Shown here: positions 25,485 to 33,906 of the stretch, piece after piece
Position numbering within the stretch: the stretch's first letter is position 1
Layout: every line of letters starts with the position of its first letter
NCBI GenBank assembly: GCA_012034595.1
Contig: JAAUPE010000076.1
Coordinates: forward strand, 1 to 33,906
DNA from: Calothrix sp. CSU_2_0
GTDB lineage: Bacteria > Cyanobacteriota > Cyanobacteriia > Cyanobacteriales > Nostocaceae
Length of the DNA: 33,906 nt
Reading direction: 5' to 3'
Made by a program: the position numbers and the translations under genes
The notes under the pieces: generated by a model
Seen by the model: only the letters and a program-made list of their open reading frames with translations
Databases searched by the model: none
What the model was told of the DNA's origin: nothing

Positions 25485-26390
25485 ATGCATTCCTTGCGAT
25501 CGCAAACATTATTCCTGCATCTCCTTTACTGGACAGGTTTTCTTTGGCTAGGTGGTTGCGTTTCCCAAACATCCGCACCCCAAGCTCCACCAACCCAAGA
25601 GACTGTTCTCCGCATCAGCGTGCAACCCACTCAAGATATAGTTGAGCAAGAACGGATGATTGTGCCTCTGGATGCTCACTTAGAAAAAGTATTGGGTCAA
25701 CAGGTCGATTTTATCATCGCTAAAGACTATCAAGATAGCGTGAATATGTTGGTGGATGGGCGAGCTAATGCTGCCTATGCTGGTGTTGTCTCCTATTTGG
25801 AAGCCTTGGAGCGGGGAGTCAAGGTCAAACCCCTGGTAGCTCCCATCGATCAATATACTGTTCGTCCCTGGTATCGCTCCTGCATAATTGTGGCGGCAAA
25901 TAGCCCGATCAAAAGCTTAAAAGACTTGAAGGGTAAGCGGGTGGCTTTTGTTGACCGCTCTTCAACATCAGGCTATCTTGTGCCTTTTGCAGCGCTTAAG
26001 CAAGAGGGAATTAACCCAGATCGGGATTTCGCCAAGGTAGTGTTTAGCGGAACCCATGCTCAAAGCGAGGCATTATTGGCTGCAAATCGAGTTGACGCGA
26101 TCGCGACCAATTTGGCTACCTACAATCGATGGCAAAAACAGGACAACTTGGCTGGTCGCTTGTTATGGGAGTCCCAGCCCATACCCCATGCTCCAGTGCT
26201 GGTTGTAGACGACTTACCACCACAACTGATCGAAAAACTCAAGGAAGCCTTTTTAACCACACCTTCAGGAATTAAAGACTTGATGGGTACTGAGACTGTC
26301 GGATACACCCTGGTGGAAGCTGAGGACTACGAATCCATCAGGGAAATACGCCATCAGATAGGCTTGACAGGGAAGGGCAGCAGATCATGA
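25485..26390 (+). CDS. PhnD-like phosphonate/phosphite-type binding lipoprotein
   Basis: A 301-residue periplasmic-binding-type protein. A hydrophobic N-terminus ends in the lipobox LGGC (about 22-25), so it should be lipid-anchored. After a Pro/Gln linker comes LRISVQPTQDIVEQERMIVPL, then AAYAGVVSYLEAL, SLKDLKGKRVAFVDRSSTSGYLVPFAAL (the typical PhnD-family ligand segment), SEALLAANRVDAIATN and APVLVVDDLPPQLIEKLKEAFL. The family binds phosphonate, phosphite or related oxyanions. No phnC/phnE transport genes are present. Its TGA overlaps the ATG of the next gene (ATGA at 26387-26390), a histidine kinase, so the pair is translationally coupled. It therefore more likely delivers ligand information to the kinase than to a transporter. 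Confidence 0.9.
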   Translation: MHSLRSQTLFLHLLYWTGFLWLGGCVSQTSAPQAPPTQETVLRISVQPTQDIVEQERMIVPLDAHLEKVLGQQVDFIIAKDYQDSVNMLVDGRANAAYAGVVSYLEALERGVKVKPLVAPIDQYTVRPWYRSCIIVAANSPIKSLKDLKGKRVAFVDRSSTSGYLVPFAALKQEGINPDRDFAKVVFSGTHAQSEALLAANRVDAIATNLATYNRWQKQDNLAGRLLWESQPIPHAPVLVVDDLPPQLIEKLKEAFLTTPSGIKDLMGTETVGYTLVEAEDYESIREIRHQIGLTGKGSRS

Positions 26391-28594
26391 AAATATCAAG
26401 TAAGTTTGTTGGTCTTTCGGTCACATTGGTGGGAGCGATCGCTCTGATTTCTGGTGGTACTAACCTATGGCGTAACCATATTCAACAAGTTAGCCACGAT
26501 AAGTACACCCAAGCTAAAGACCGGATTCAGGCAGCCACAGTCGTTCAAAATCGCCTTTATGCGGAAATTCTCGAACTAAAAGACCATGTCTTGTTCCGTA
26601 ATATAGACGAAGAAAAGGAAGATGAGTTCGATCAGGGGATTGAAGAGGCACTCGATCAGTTAGAGTTACTGGTATCAAAAGCAGAGGTTAAACATATCCG
26701 CGCTCGGCAAGAAATTTGGGAGGAATTAGAAGAAAATTTGATTGAGGTGATTAATCAAGGAATAAGTGCAACCATACTCGACACGAAAGCGGATTTTCGG
26801 GCTATTAATGGCTTTAAGCGAGATATTGACTTTTTTTTGGATAAATTAACAAAGCAGGCTGAACAGCAAGCAGAGGAAGCAGAAAAAGAGTTAAAGCAGG
26901 TGAATGCGATCGCGAACGGTGTTTCCTATGCCACTATTTTTCTTCTGATTTTGATGGTGTTAGGAATGTTCTGGTTGGTTTTACATCCAACAATCCAATC
27001 CCTCAAACAACTCCAGGAAGGAGTTAATGAGATTGAATCGGGTAATTTATCCCATCGGATGGCGATTTATACCCAGGATGAAATTGAAGAGCTATCCCTG
27101 GCATTTAACCAGATGGCGGAAAGCTTGGGAAATTCCCAAATCAGTTTACAACAAAAGTTAGAGGAAATAGAAATTGCCCGCAGCGCCGCCGAAAGTGCCA
27201 ACCGTGCTAAAAGCCAATTTCTCGCCAATATGAACCATGAATTGCGGACTCCCCTCAATGGTATCTTGGGTTACGTGCAAATCCTTCAGCGCGACTCCAT
27301 CACTAACGAGAAACAATCCAAGGGTTTCAGGGTAATTCATCAATGTGCTTCCCATCTTCTCACCCTGATTAACGATATCCTCGATTTATCTAAGCTGGAA
27401 GCGCAAAAAATGGAACTTTATCCCCAGGACTTCCACTTTGCCAACTTCCTCTCTTCCACCGCAGATATTTGTCGGATTAAAGCGGAACAAAAGTCTGTGG
27501 AGTTCAATTTTCAGCCGGGAGCTAATTTACCTACGGCGCTTCATGCTGATGATAAACGACTGCGGCAAGTGTTACTAAATTTACTCAGTAATTCCGTCAA
27601 ATTTACTGATGTTGGTCGCGTTTCCTTCCGGATTGAAGTTGTGGACGTGCCCAGCAGCAATGACCGTTGCCGACGAATTCGCTTCCAAGTTAAAGATACT
27701 GGTATTGGGATTGTACCCGAAAAACTCGCCTCGATTTTCTTGCCCTTCGAGCAAGCAGGTAAACGGGAACGGAACATAGAAGGTACTGGGTTAGGGCTTG
27801 CTATCAGCCAGCAAATCATCGAGAAAATGGGCAGTAGCATTCAGGTTGAGAGCGTTATTGGTCAAGGTAGTTGTTTTTGGTTTGAGTTAGATTTGCCCCT
27901 TGCTAGCGAATGGAAAACTGGAGAGGCGATCGCGAATCAGAATGTGGTTGGCTATGAAGGGGAACGGCGCAAAATTTTGGTGGTGGATGACCGTGAAGAA
28001 AATCGCCTAGTTGCCGTGAATATGCTCGAACCCTTGGGATTTCAACTCGCAGAAGCAGAGAACGGAGAAAAAGGGCTGGATATTGCCCTAGAAATGCGTC
28101 CCGACCTGATCATTACTGATGTTCACATGGGTGTAATGGATGGTTTAGAAATGACCCGTCGGTTGCGCCAAATGCCTGACTTTGCCCAAACACCCATCAT
28201 TGCTTCCCCTGCCACTCTATCTAGAGTAGATATGCAGGATAGTCTAGATGCAGGATGTAGCAGTTTTTTACCAAAACCCCTAGATTTGAACGGATTACTC
28301 GCGGAAGTGCAAAGGCTTTTAAACTTGCAGATGATTTGGGAAACTATCGCAGATACAAACCCTCCTGAGAGTAGTTCCCATAGCGATCGAGAAGAATTAG
28401 TATTTCCTCCCCCAGAAGAACTTGTTACTCTTTATCAAGCCGTTCAGGGTGGTTTTATGAGTGAGGTACAGCAAGAAGCAAACCGCTTCAAACAATTAGC
28501 TCCTAAGTACATCCCCTTCGCCAATCAAATTCTGCAACTGAGTCAACAATTTGATGATGAGGGCATTCTTCGGTTAATAGAACCTTGGGTGTAA
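26387..28594 (+). CDS. transmembrane hybrid histidine kinase with HAMP and receiver domains
   Basis: A 735-residue sensor kinase. TM1 is about 7-24; an extracytoplasmic helical sensor region about 25-178 (coiled-coil-like, acidic); TM2 about 181-199; HAMP about 200-252; then a short coiled coil. HisKA has the phospho-accepting H284 in FLANMNHELRTP. The ATPase has its N box (LLNLLSNSVKFTD, about 397-409), G1 (DTGIGI) and G2 (GTGLGLAI). A receiver domain follows (KILVVDDREENR, D578 in LIITDVHM, lysine in FLPKPLD). A roughly 90-residue C-terminal helical extension (from PPPEELVTLYQAV) is seen in many cyanobacterial kinases. It overlaps the PhnD-like gene by 4 bp, suggesting it senses the ligand-loaded lipoprotein. 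Confidence 0.94.
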   Translation: MKISSKFVGLSVTLVGAIALISGGTNLWRNHIQQVSHDKYTQAKDRIQAATVVQNRLYAEILELKDHVLFRNIDEEKEDEFDQGIEEALDQLELLVSKAEVKHIRARQEIWEELEENLIEVINQGISATILDTKADFRAINGFKRDIDFFLDKLTKQAEQQAEEAEKELKQVNAIANGVSYATIFLLILMVLGMFWLVLHPTIQSLKQLQEGVNEIESGNLSHRMAIYTQDEIEELSLAFNQMAESLGNSQISLQQKLEEIEIARSAAESANRAKSQFLANMNHELRTPLNGILGYVQILQRDSITNEKQSKGFRVIHQCASHLLTLINDILDLSKLEAQKMELYPQDFHFANFLSSTADICRIKAEQKSVEFNFQPGANLPTALHADDKRLRQVLLNLLSNSVKFTDVGRVSFRIEVVDVPSSNDRCRRIRFQVKDTGIGIVPEKLASIFLPFEQAGKRERNIEGTGLGLAISQQIIEKMGSSIQVESVIGQGSCFWFELDLPLASEWKTGEAIANQNVVGYEGERRKILVVDDREENRLVAVNMLEPLGFQLAEAENGEKGLDIALEMRPDLIITDVHMGVMDGLEMTRRLRQMPDFAQTPIIASPATLSRVDMQDSLDAGCSSFLPKPLDLNGLLAEVQRLLNLQMIWETIADTNPPESSSHSDREELVFPPPEELVTLYQAVQGGFMSEVQQEANRFKQLAPKYIPFANQILQLSQQFDDEGILRLIEPWV

Positions 28595-28675
28595 TTGGTA
28601 ACTTACATTCGCTATAGGAGAATTCTCTTCCCCTTTTAATTAATTTCAAACAAAATAATATTTAGGAGTTTGTTA

Positions 28676-29944
28676 ATGTCCACCGATATGCTCGCTCAGG
28701 AAAATACGATTTTAGTCGTAGACGACACCCCCACCAATTTACAGGTGCTGTTCGATCTACTGAGTGAGCATGGTTATCGAGTCGCGATCGCCAAAAATGG
28801 CGAAACTGCTCTACAACGCTTGCAAACTTCCCAACCCAGCCTGATCTTGTTGGATGTAATGATGCCGGGAATTGATGGCTTTGAAACCTGTCAGCGTATC
28901 AAAGCTAATTCAACCACTTGTGATATTCCAGTATTTTTTATGACTGCCCTCTCTGACTCGGTAGATAAAGTTAAAGGATTGAGTCTGGGGGCTGTGGATT
29001 ATATTACCAAACCGATTCAGCACGAGGAAGTACTGGCACGTATCCGGGTACATCTAGAACTGCAAAATGCCAAGGGTATTATGAAGCAACGCACGCAAGA
29101 ACTCAAGCAAGCATTAGAAAATCTGCAACAAGCCCAGTTACATTTAATACAGGGTGAAAAAATGTCTGCTCTGGGTCAATTGGTGGCGGGAATTGCTCAC
29201 GAAATTAATAATCCCGTCAATTTCATTCACGGCAACCTTACCTATGTCAGGGAATACCTCCAGGATTTACTGGAGTTTGTCAGTCTCTATCAATACCACT
29301 ATCCCCATCCTGTTGCAGAAATCCAGCAACGAGCCAAGGAATTGGATTTAGAGTTTTTGCAGCAAGACTTGAGAAAGATGCTAAATTCGATGGAAATGGG
29401 AAGCGATCGCATTCGTGATTTGGTGCTTTCTCTGCGTAATTTCTCCCGTCTTGATGAAGCTGAATGCAAAGCAGTTAATATTCATGAGGGTATGGAGAAC
29501 ACATTGCTAATTTTACAACATCGGCTGAAGGCAAAATCTAACTTCCCGGTTATTCAAATAACCAGAGATTATGCTCAACTACCTGAAATTGAATGCTATC
29601 CCAGCCAACTTAATCAAGTATTCATGAATCTGTTGACCAATGCAATTGACGCTTTAGAAGAATCAGGGATTAATTCCCCCTGCATTACTATCCGTACCTC
29701 TATCGCTGATGATTGGATTACAGTTGCGATCGCTGATAATGGAGTTGGTATTTCTGAAGAAATTCGCCACAAACTTTTCAATCCCTTTTTTACCACCAAA
29801 GCCATTGGCAAGGGAACTGGTTTGGGATTGTCTATTAGTTACCAAATCATCGAAAAACATGGTGGTAAGATTGATTGTCGTTCAAACCTGGGACAGGGAA
29901 CCGAGTTTATCGTGCAAATCCCTGTCCGATCGGGAACTTCTTAA
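28676..29944 (+). CDS. receiver-histidine kinase, soluble
   Basis: A 422-residue signalling protein with an N-terminal receiver domain ([13 protein letters not shown] at 11-23, D60 in [10 protein letters not shown]112 in DYITKPI) and a C-terminal kinase. A coiled coil (about 128-160) leads to the phospho-acceptor H175 in [17 protein letters not shown]. The ATPase has [24 protein letters not shown] and [12 protein letters not shown]. There is no membrane helix. The start is ATG 28676 with AGGAG at 28664-28668; TTG 28670 is less likely. It lies 81 nt downstream of the hybrid kinase on the same strand and very likely forms a phosphorelay with it. There is no DNA-binding output, so the final target lies elsewhere. 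Confidence 0.94.
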   Translation: MSTDMLAQENTILVVDDTPTNLQVLFDLLSEHGYRVAIAKNGETALQRLQTSQPSLILLDVMMPGIDGFETCQRIKANSTTCDIPVFFMTALSDSVDKVKGLSLGAVDYITKPIQHEEVLARIRVHLELQNAKGIMKQRTQELKQALENLQQAQLHLIQGEKMSALGQLVAGIAHEINNPVNFIHGNLTYVREYLQDLLEFVSLYQYHYPHPVAEIQQRAKELDLEFLQQDLRKMLNSMEMGSDRIRDLVLSLRNFSRLDEAECKAVNIHEGMENTLLILQHRLKAKSNFPVIQITRDYAQLPEIECYPSQLNQVFMNLLTNAIDALEESGINSPCITIRTSIADDWITVAIADNGVGISEEIRHKLFNPFFTTKAIGKGTGLGLSISYQIIEKHGGKIDCRSNLGQGTEFIVQIPVRSGTS

Positions 29945-30028
29945 CCTGATGAAATCGCTAAACATGTTCAAACTTTATACTGCAATCAAGTCAGTATGGT
30001 TCGGCTAGGGATTATTCGTTATTGCTGT

Positions 30029-32428
30029 TCAAGCTAAATCAACAACAGACTCAGGAAATTGCCGCTTCAACGCAGGAAACACCGGGCAGGGATTTTGTTC
30101 TTGCAAATTATCAGGTTTACTCCAAGTAAAAGGGGCTTTTCTCGCGGCAGACATCCACAACATCCGTTTTGCCCTCGTCATTGCCACATACAGCAACCTA
30201 TACTCTTCAGCTATTTTTAAATATTTTGCCTGTTCCCAAGCTTCGCTAATAGTCGGAATATTTTCTTTGCCGTGGTGGAGAGCAACGCGAATTTGAGCGC
30301 GAGCAACTTCTGATAAAGTAAAACTACCCAAAAATTGACTTTGTGGTGGCACCCAAAATTTTCCAGGGATTAAATTCTCATGTAAAAACGGGATAAATAC
30401 GTAATCCCAATCTAATCCCTTTGCCTTGTGCATGGTAATAATCGTCAACTGTCCACCACGGGTATAACGAGCTTCCACATCTTCCGTTTCCACCGCTTCA
30501 AACCGTTCTGAACCAACAACTTCGCTGAGTACACCCAGCATTGAACCCATCGAACTACTACCTGCAATTTGTAAATTGACGCGATCGCTCAATTTATCGG
30601 CTGTTGCTAGTTCGGCTTGGTCGTAATTTAATGCCAGGGCAATAAATGAAATTAATTGATACAACGGTAATTCTAACTTTGCTTTAAGTAAACTCCGACA
30701 TAAGCGTGCAGCACGTTGTACGGCTTCGGGTTGGGGTGCTGCTAAAGCTGTAGGATAAAGAAAATCTTCAGGTTGGGCAGCAAGAGCGTTCAAATCTTGA
30801 GTTGGGATTAATTGACGCTTGACCATCACTTCCAAACTTGCTTTGAGATAGTCGGGGGAATGGGGGCGATCGCAAAATTGTAGCAATGATAAAATTTCCG
30901 CAGGTACATGGGAATGGCGATCGCGTTCTCCTGCGTCGTACAAAGTGATTTGGTGTTGTTTACAAATAGGTGTGAGTGCTTCTGCTAACCATCTTCCCTG
31001 ACGATTTTCACGTACTAGTACTGCAGCACTGGTATTGCTGGGGTCATCTGCAAACAGTTCGAGAATACGCTGTTGCATCAACTCAACGCTATGGTGAATA
31101 TCGCGAGGTGTATACAATTCCAATCCCCGTCCAATATGGGGAGGATTGGCATTGGGTTGGGGGTCATTTGGTTCGACGGTGCAAATCATTTGCTGACGGA
31201 AGGGTACGGGAAATTGGGGGGTGATTTCCGCTTTTCCTTTTCCCCTCACATACAGACTATTTACCCAATTTAACATAAAATTCGCTGCTTGAATCACAAT
31301 CGGAGTACTACGTCCAGCCCGATTCATTGTTGCTAGTCGCTCAATCCCGTCGCATTCTTCACAAAATTCTCGGAAGTAGATTGGATCGGCAGGGGTAAAT
31401 GTGGAATTTATCGCTTGGTTTGGGTCGCCAACACGAATAAGATTTATTTGGTCAGGCTTAGTGTTGTTGTTTTCTTTACCCGAATCCGTTGCCAGAATTT
31501 CTAAAAGCTTTGTTTGTAAAGGGCTTGAATCTTGTGCTTCGTCTTCAAAAACAGCAAAAACTTGATTTTGTTCGATCCGTCGAGCATAAGGGTCATTCAA
31601 TACCCGTAATGCAGCTAAGATCATATCGTCGTAGTCGATAAAGTCACGCGATCGCATCAATTCCTGATACTGTTCGTATAACCCGGCGGCGACATTGAGG
31701 ATTTTGTATTCGTCGTTGGTATATTTGCTATATTCCCGTAAATCTTCCGGTGACAAACCCGAACTTTTCGCTTCATGAATTACCGTTGTTGCTAAATCGG
31801 GTAAAACTTCTGTTCTTAATACCGATTGCCTCCGTAATTTTTCGGTTTCTTCTCCATCAAAATTTAGACCTTCCAGCAAGCGAATATATTGCCCAGGATG
31901 GTATGCAATCCACTTTTCCACAGCATTCCGTAAAAGACGATGGCTTTGGTTTGCCGTGACTAAAGTTACTTCATCTAATTGCAACCCAGACAAATCGGGG
32001 TGACGACTGGCTATATTTAAAGCTAAACCGTGGAGTGTTTGGACAACAAAGCCAGTTTGGGGTAGGGATAATTTATCGCGTAAATATTCGCGGATTTTGA
32101 CTTTAATATTTGCCGCAGCAGAGCGGGTAAAGGTGACAACGACTAATTGACGACGGGTATTACGGAGGGAATTGGCATTGAGTTCGTATTGACGTGCGAT
32201 CGCGATGGCTGCTGCTGCTGCCATTCCTGTAGATTTACCCGCACCTGGAACCGCAGAAACCGCTAATTTTCCACTTTTCCAGTCTGCCATTTGTTGCTGT
32301 CCCAGTCGCAAGCTATTACGAATATTTACAATTGCTTGACTTCTGAGGGATGATACTAATTTTTGCTCACTTTCTACTGTTTGGAGGTTATTTTGTGGCA
32401 CTGTATCGGTAAAATTAGCGTCGGACAT
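30029..32428 (-). CDS. UvrD/Rep-type superfamily 1 DNA helicase
   Basis: A 799-residue ATP-dependent DNA helicase of the UvrD/PcrA/Rep group. Motif I is AVPGAGKST (59-67); motif Ia [14 protein letters not shown] (about 96-109); motif II FEDEAQD (294-300); motif III-like [11 protein letters not shown]; motif [16 protein letters not shown]; motif [15 protein letters not shown] near the C-terminus. It differs from canonical UvrD in length and in a divergent middle, so it is better called a UvrD-family helicase than UvrD itself. A role in repair or in displacing proteins from DNA is likely. The start is the ATG at 32426-32428, next to repeats. It converges with the receiver-kinase gene (84 nt gap). 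Confidence 0.92.
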   Translation of the reverse strand: MSDANFTDTVPQNNLQTVESEQKLVSSLRSQAIVNIRNSLRLGQQQMADWKSGKLAVSAVPGAGKSTGMAAAAAIAIARQYELNANSLRNTRRQLVVVTFTRSAAANIKVKIREYLRDKLSLPQTGFVVQTLHGLALNIASRHPDLSGLQLDEVTLVTANQSHRLLRNAVEKWIAYHPGQYIRLLEGLNFDGEETEKLRRQSVLRTEVLPDLATTVIHEAKSSGLSPEDLREYSKYTNDEYKILNVAAGLYEQYQELMRSRDFIDYDDMILAALRVLNDPYARRIEQNQVFAVFEDEAQDSSPLQTKLLEILATDSGKENNNTKPDQINLIRVGDPNQAINSTFTPADPIYFREFCEECDGIERLATMNRAGRSTPIVIQAANFMLNWVNSLYVRGKGKAEITPQFPVPFRQQMICTVEPNDPQPNANPPHIGRGLELYTPRDIHHSVELMQQRILELFADDPSNTSAAVLVRENRQGRWLAEALTPICKQHQITLYDAGERDRHSHVPAEILSLLQFCDRPHSPDYLKASLEVMVKRQLIPTQDLNALAAQPEDFLYPTALAAPQPEAVQRAARLCRSLLKAKLELPLYQLISFIALALNYDQAELATADKLSDRVNLQIAGSSSMGSMLGVLSEVVGSERFEAVETEDVEARYTRGGQLTIITMHKAKGLDWDYVFIPFLHENLIPGKFWVPPQSQFLGSFTLSEVARAQIRVALHHGKENIPTISEAWEQAKYLKIAEEYRLLYVAMTRAKRMLWMSAARKAPFTWSKPDNLQEQNPCPVFPALKRQFPESVVDLA

Positions 32429-32433
32429 AAAAA

Positions 32434-32650
32434 AGTTAGGAGTTTTGAGTTTTGAGTTAGGAGTTTTGAATTAAAAGTTAGGAGTTTTGAGTTAAAAATA
32501 AGGAGTTTTGAATTAAAAGTTAAGAATTCGGAATCAGGAATCAGGAGTTGAATAAAAATACTGCCCAATCCCCAATTCCCAATGCCCAATTCCCAATCCC
32601 CAATCCCCAATGCCCAATCCCCAATGCCCAATGCCCAATCCCCATTGCCC
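32434..32650. repeat. AGGAGTTTTGA and CCCAATC/CCCAATG tandem repeats
   Basis: 32434-32525 is made of degenerate GTTAGGAGTTTTGAGTTAA units. 32565-32650 is made of CCCAATC, CCCAATG and CCCAATT heptamers, the short tandem repeat class described in heterocystous cyanobacteria. The second array forms the first codons of the following gene as read. Confidence 0.88.
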
Positions 32651-33906
32651 AATAAAAATTTGCATTATCTAATTTTAATTATAGTAATTATACTTGGTTC
32701 GATTCTCAGGTTTGGAAATTTAGATTTTAAACCATTGTGGATGGATGAGGTAATTACGACTATTTTTAGTTTAGGTAAAAATTATCAAGATTTACCGCTT
32801 GATACAATATTTCCCTTAACTAAAATAATAGATATTTTCACCTATCAACCAGGAATTAGTTGCAGTCAAATTGCCGAAAATATTGCGTCTCAGTCTACCC
32901 ATCCCCCACTATTTTTTTGTGCGATGTATGTTTGGTTGGGTTGGTTGCAATCTGTGGATGTAGATTGGATTTGGAAAGTGCGATCGCTTCCTGCATTATT
33001 TGGTGTAGCAGGGATTTTCGTTATTTACTGGTTAAACCGGATTGCTTTCTCTCCTCAAGCTGGACTTGCTGCTGCTGCATGTATGGCTGTTTCACCTTTT
33101 GCAGTGTATCTTTCGCAAGAAGCGCGTCATTACACTTTGCCGATGCTTCTGGTGAGTTTGGCTTTACTAGGGTTAATCCAAATACAAAAAGATATTTTTC
33201 AATCTCGTAAAATTCAAATGTGGGTATGGTTTTTCTGGACAATTATCAACAGCTTTTCCCTATATGTTCATTATTTTGCATTCTTGCTGTGATTGCCCAA
33301 ATTGCTACAATAGTTTTACTTTTATTTGGACAAAGACGAAAAATTAAGCTTTTTAAAAAGGCTTGTTTTGCATTAGCTTTATCAACTAGTGCAATTGTAA
33401 TTAGTTATCTTCCTTGGTTAAGGATAATACTAAGTCACTTGAATCGTTCTGAAACTGATTGGTTAAATCCTCCTAAACATATCGCGCCAATTTACCAAAC
33501 ATTAATAAATTGGGTGCTGATGGTAATTACATTTCCGGTAGAAAAGCAACCAATAATTAATGTTATAATTTCTAGTGCTTTGATGATTTTATGTGGAGTT
33601 TGGATTGGCAAGCTATTTTTTCAAGGACTGAAAAAGCTTTTAATTCAAAAAGAAACTAAATTTTCTACTTTCACTTTATTAAGTTTTACTATTTGGATAA
33701 TTATTGAGTTTTTCGCTATTATTTATTTTCTCAAAAAAGATATTACAGTTGTTCCCCGTTATAACTTTATTTACTATCCTAGTTTTTGTGCATTACTAGC
33801 TGCGAGTATTTTATCTATCAAAAATGGAATCAGAGTTAATAGAGTTAATAAAAAGAACTATTTTTCCCAACGAAACTCAATTTTTATTTTTAAAATCACC
33901 TTTACC
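32582..33906 (+). pseudogene. GT39/ArnT-like membrane glycosyltransferase, frameshifted and cut by the window end
   Basis: A polytopic membrane protein with the family start ILGSILRFGNLDFKPLWMDE (the LWxDE acid of GT39/ArnT-like enzymes, which use lipid-linked sugar donors), THPPLFF, and SQEARHYTLPMLLVSLAL. The frame stops at 33290-33292 (TGA). A frame shifted by one base continues from about 33286 (VIAQIATIVLLLFGQRRK) without a stop to 33906 and is equally hydrophobic with PWLRII and VVPRYNFIYYPSF. One missing base around 33281-33289, for example a T in CATTC, joins them. The start is uncertain: ATGs at 32582 and 32624 lie inside the heptamer repeat (PNAQSP-type residues); a TTG at 32660 gives a more natural N-terminus. 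The 3' end is beyond the window. Confidence 0.82.

Overview
The window is cyanobacterial chromosome. Evidence for this is psaE, ndhO, ycf37, a plastid-fibrillin homologue, an Rre1/Ycf29-type regulator, many HIP1 octamers (GCGATCGC), and heptameric short tandem repeats of the CCCCAAT/CCCAATG type. A small protein matching a heterocyst-lineage family (Npun_R1517-like) points to a filamentous, heterocyst-forming (Nostocales-like) genome for positions from about 5.5 kb onward. The first 5.2 kb differs: CGATCG occurs about every 190 bp by eye, mostly outside full HIP1 octamers, against about every 660 bp in the rest. Its intergenic repeats are also of another style, so this part may be transferred DNA or a misjoined contig.

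Layout. 0-5.2 kb (all minus strand): a 46-bp tandem repeat, a GT2 glycosyltransferase, an ftsH gene broken by two one-base homopolymer losses, a TspO/MBR-like membrane protein and an M48 metalloprotease. 5.2-7.4 kb: simple repeats, a long AT-rich leader with a 6-codon ORF, the Npun_R1517-like gene, and a gene-free stretch holding a MITE-like insertion inside a palindromic repeat. 7.4-13.6 kb: an Rre1-like response regulator, a second GT2, a Ctp (S41) protease, a YdcF-like protein, MraY and a DUF3134 protein. 13.8-18.3 kb (plus strand): fibrillin/PAP protein, psaE, mutM, a secreted protein of unknown function, ndhO and malate dehydrogenase. 18.4-20.9 kb (minus): a HopA1-family protein beside an APH-fold kinase. 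20.9-22.1 kb: an AT-rich gap. 22.1-24.5 kb (minus): Ycf37, a periplasmic solute-binding protein, L20 and L35. 24.7-29.9 kb (plus): a conserved unknown protein, then a PhnD-like binding lipoprotein translationally coupled to a hybrid histidine kinase and followed by a receiver-kinase. 30.0-32.4 kb (minus): a UvrD-type helicase. 32.6 kb to the end: a GT39/ArnT-like membrane glycosyltransferase with a frameshift near 33285, running off the window.

The most interesting system is the kinase plus HopA1 pair at 18.4-20.9 kb. The same two families act together as split Ser/Thr dehydratase and lyase components in class V lanthipeptides (lexapeptide type) and thioamitides. Here they stand alone, without an obvious precursor, cyclase, transporter or protease, so the substrate may be encoded elsewhere or the pair may act on something else. 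Second is the PhnD-like protein wired to two histidine kinases with no transporter genes, which looks like a ligand-sensing cassette. Several lesions (two in ftsH, one in the GT39 gene) are single-base losses and may be sequencing errors.
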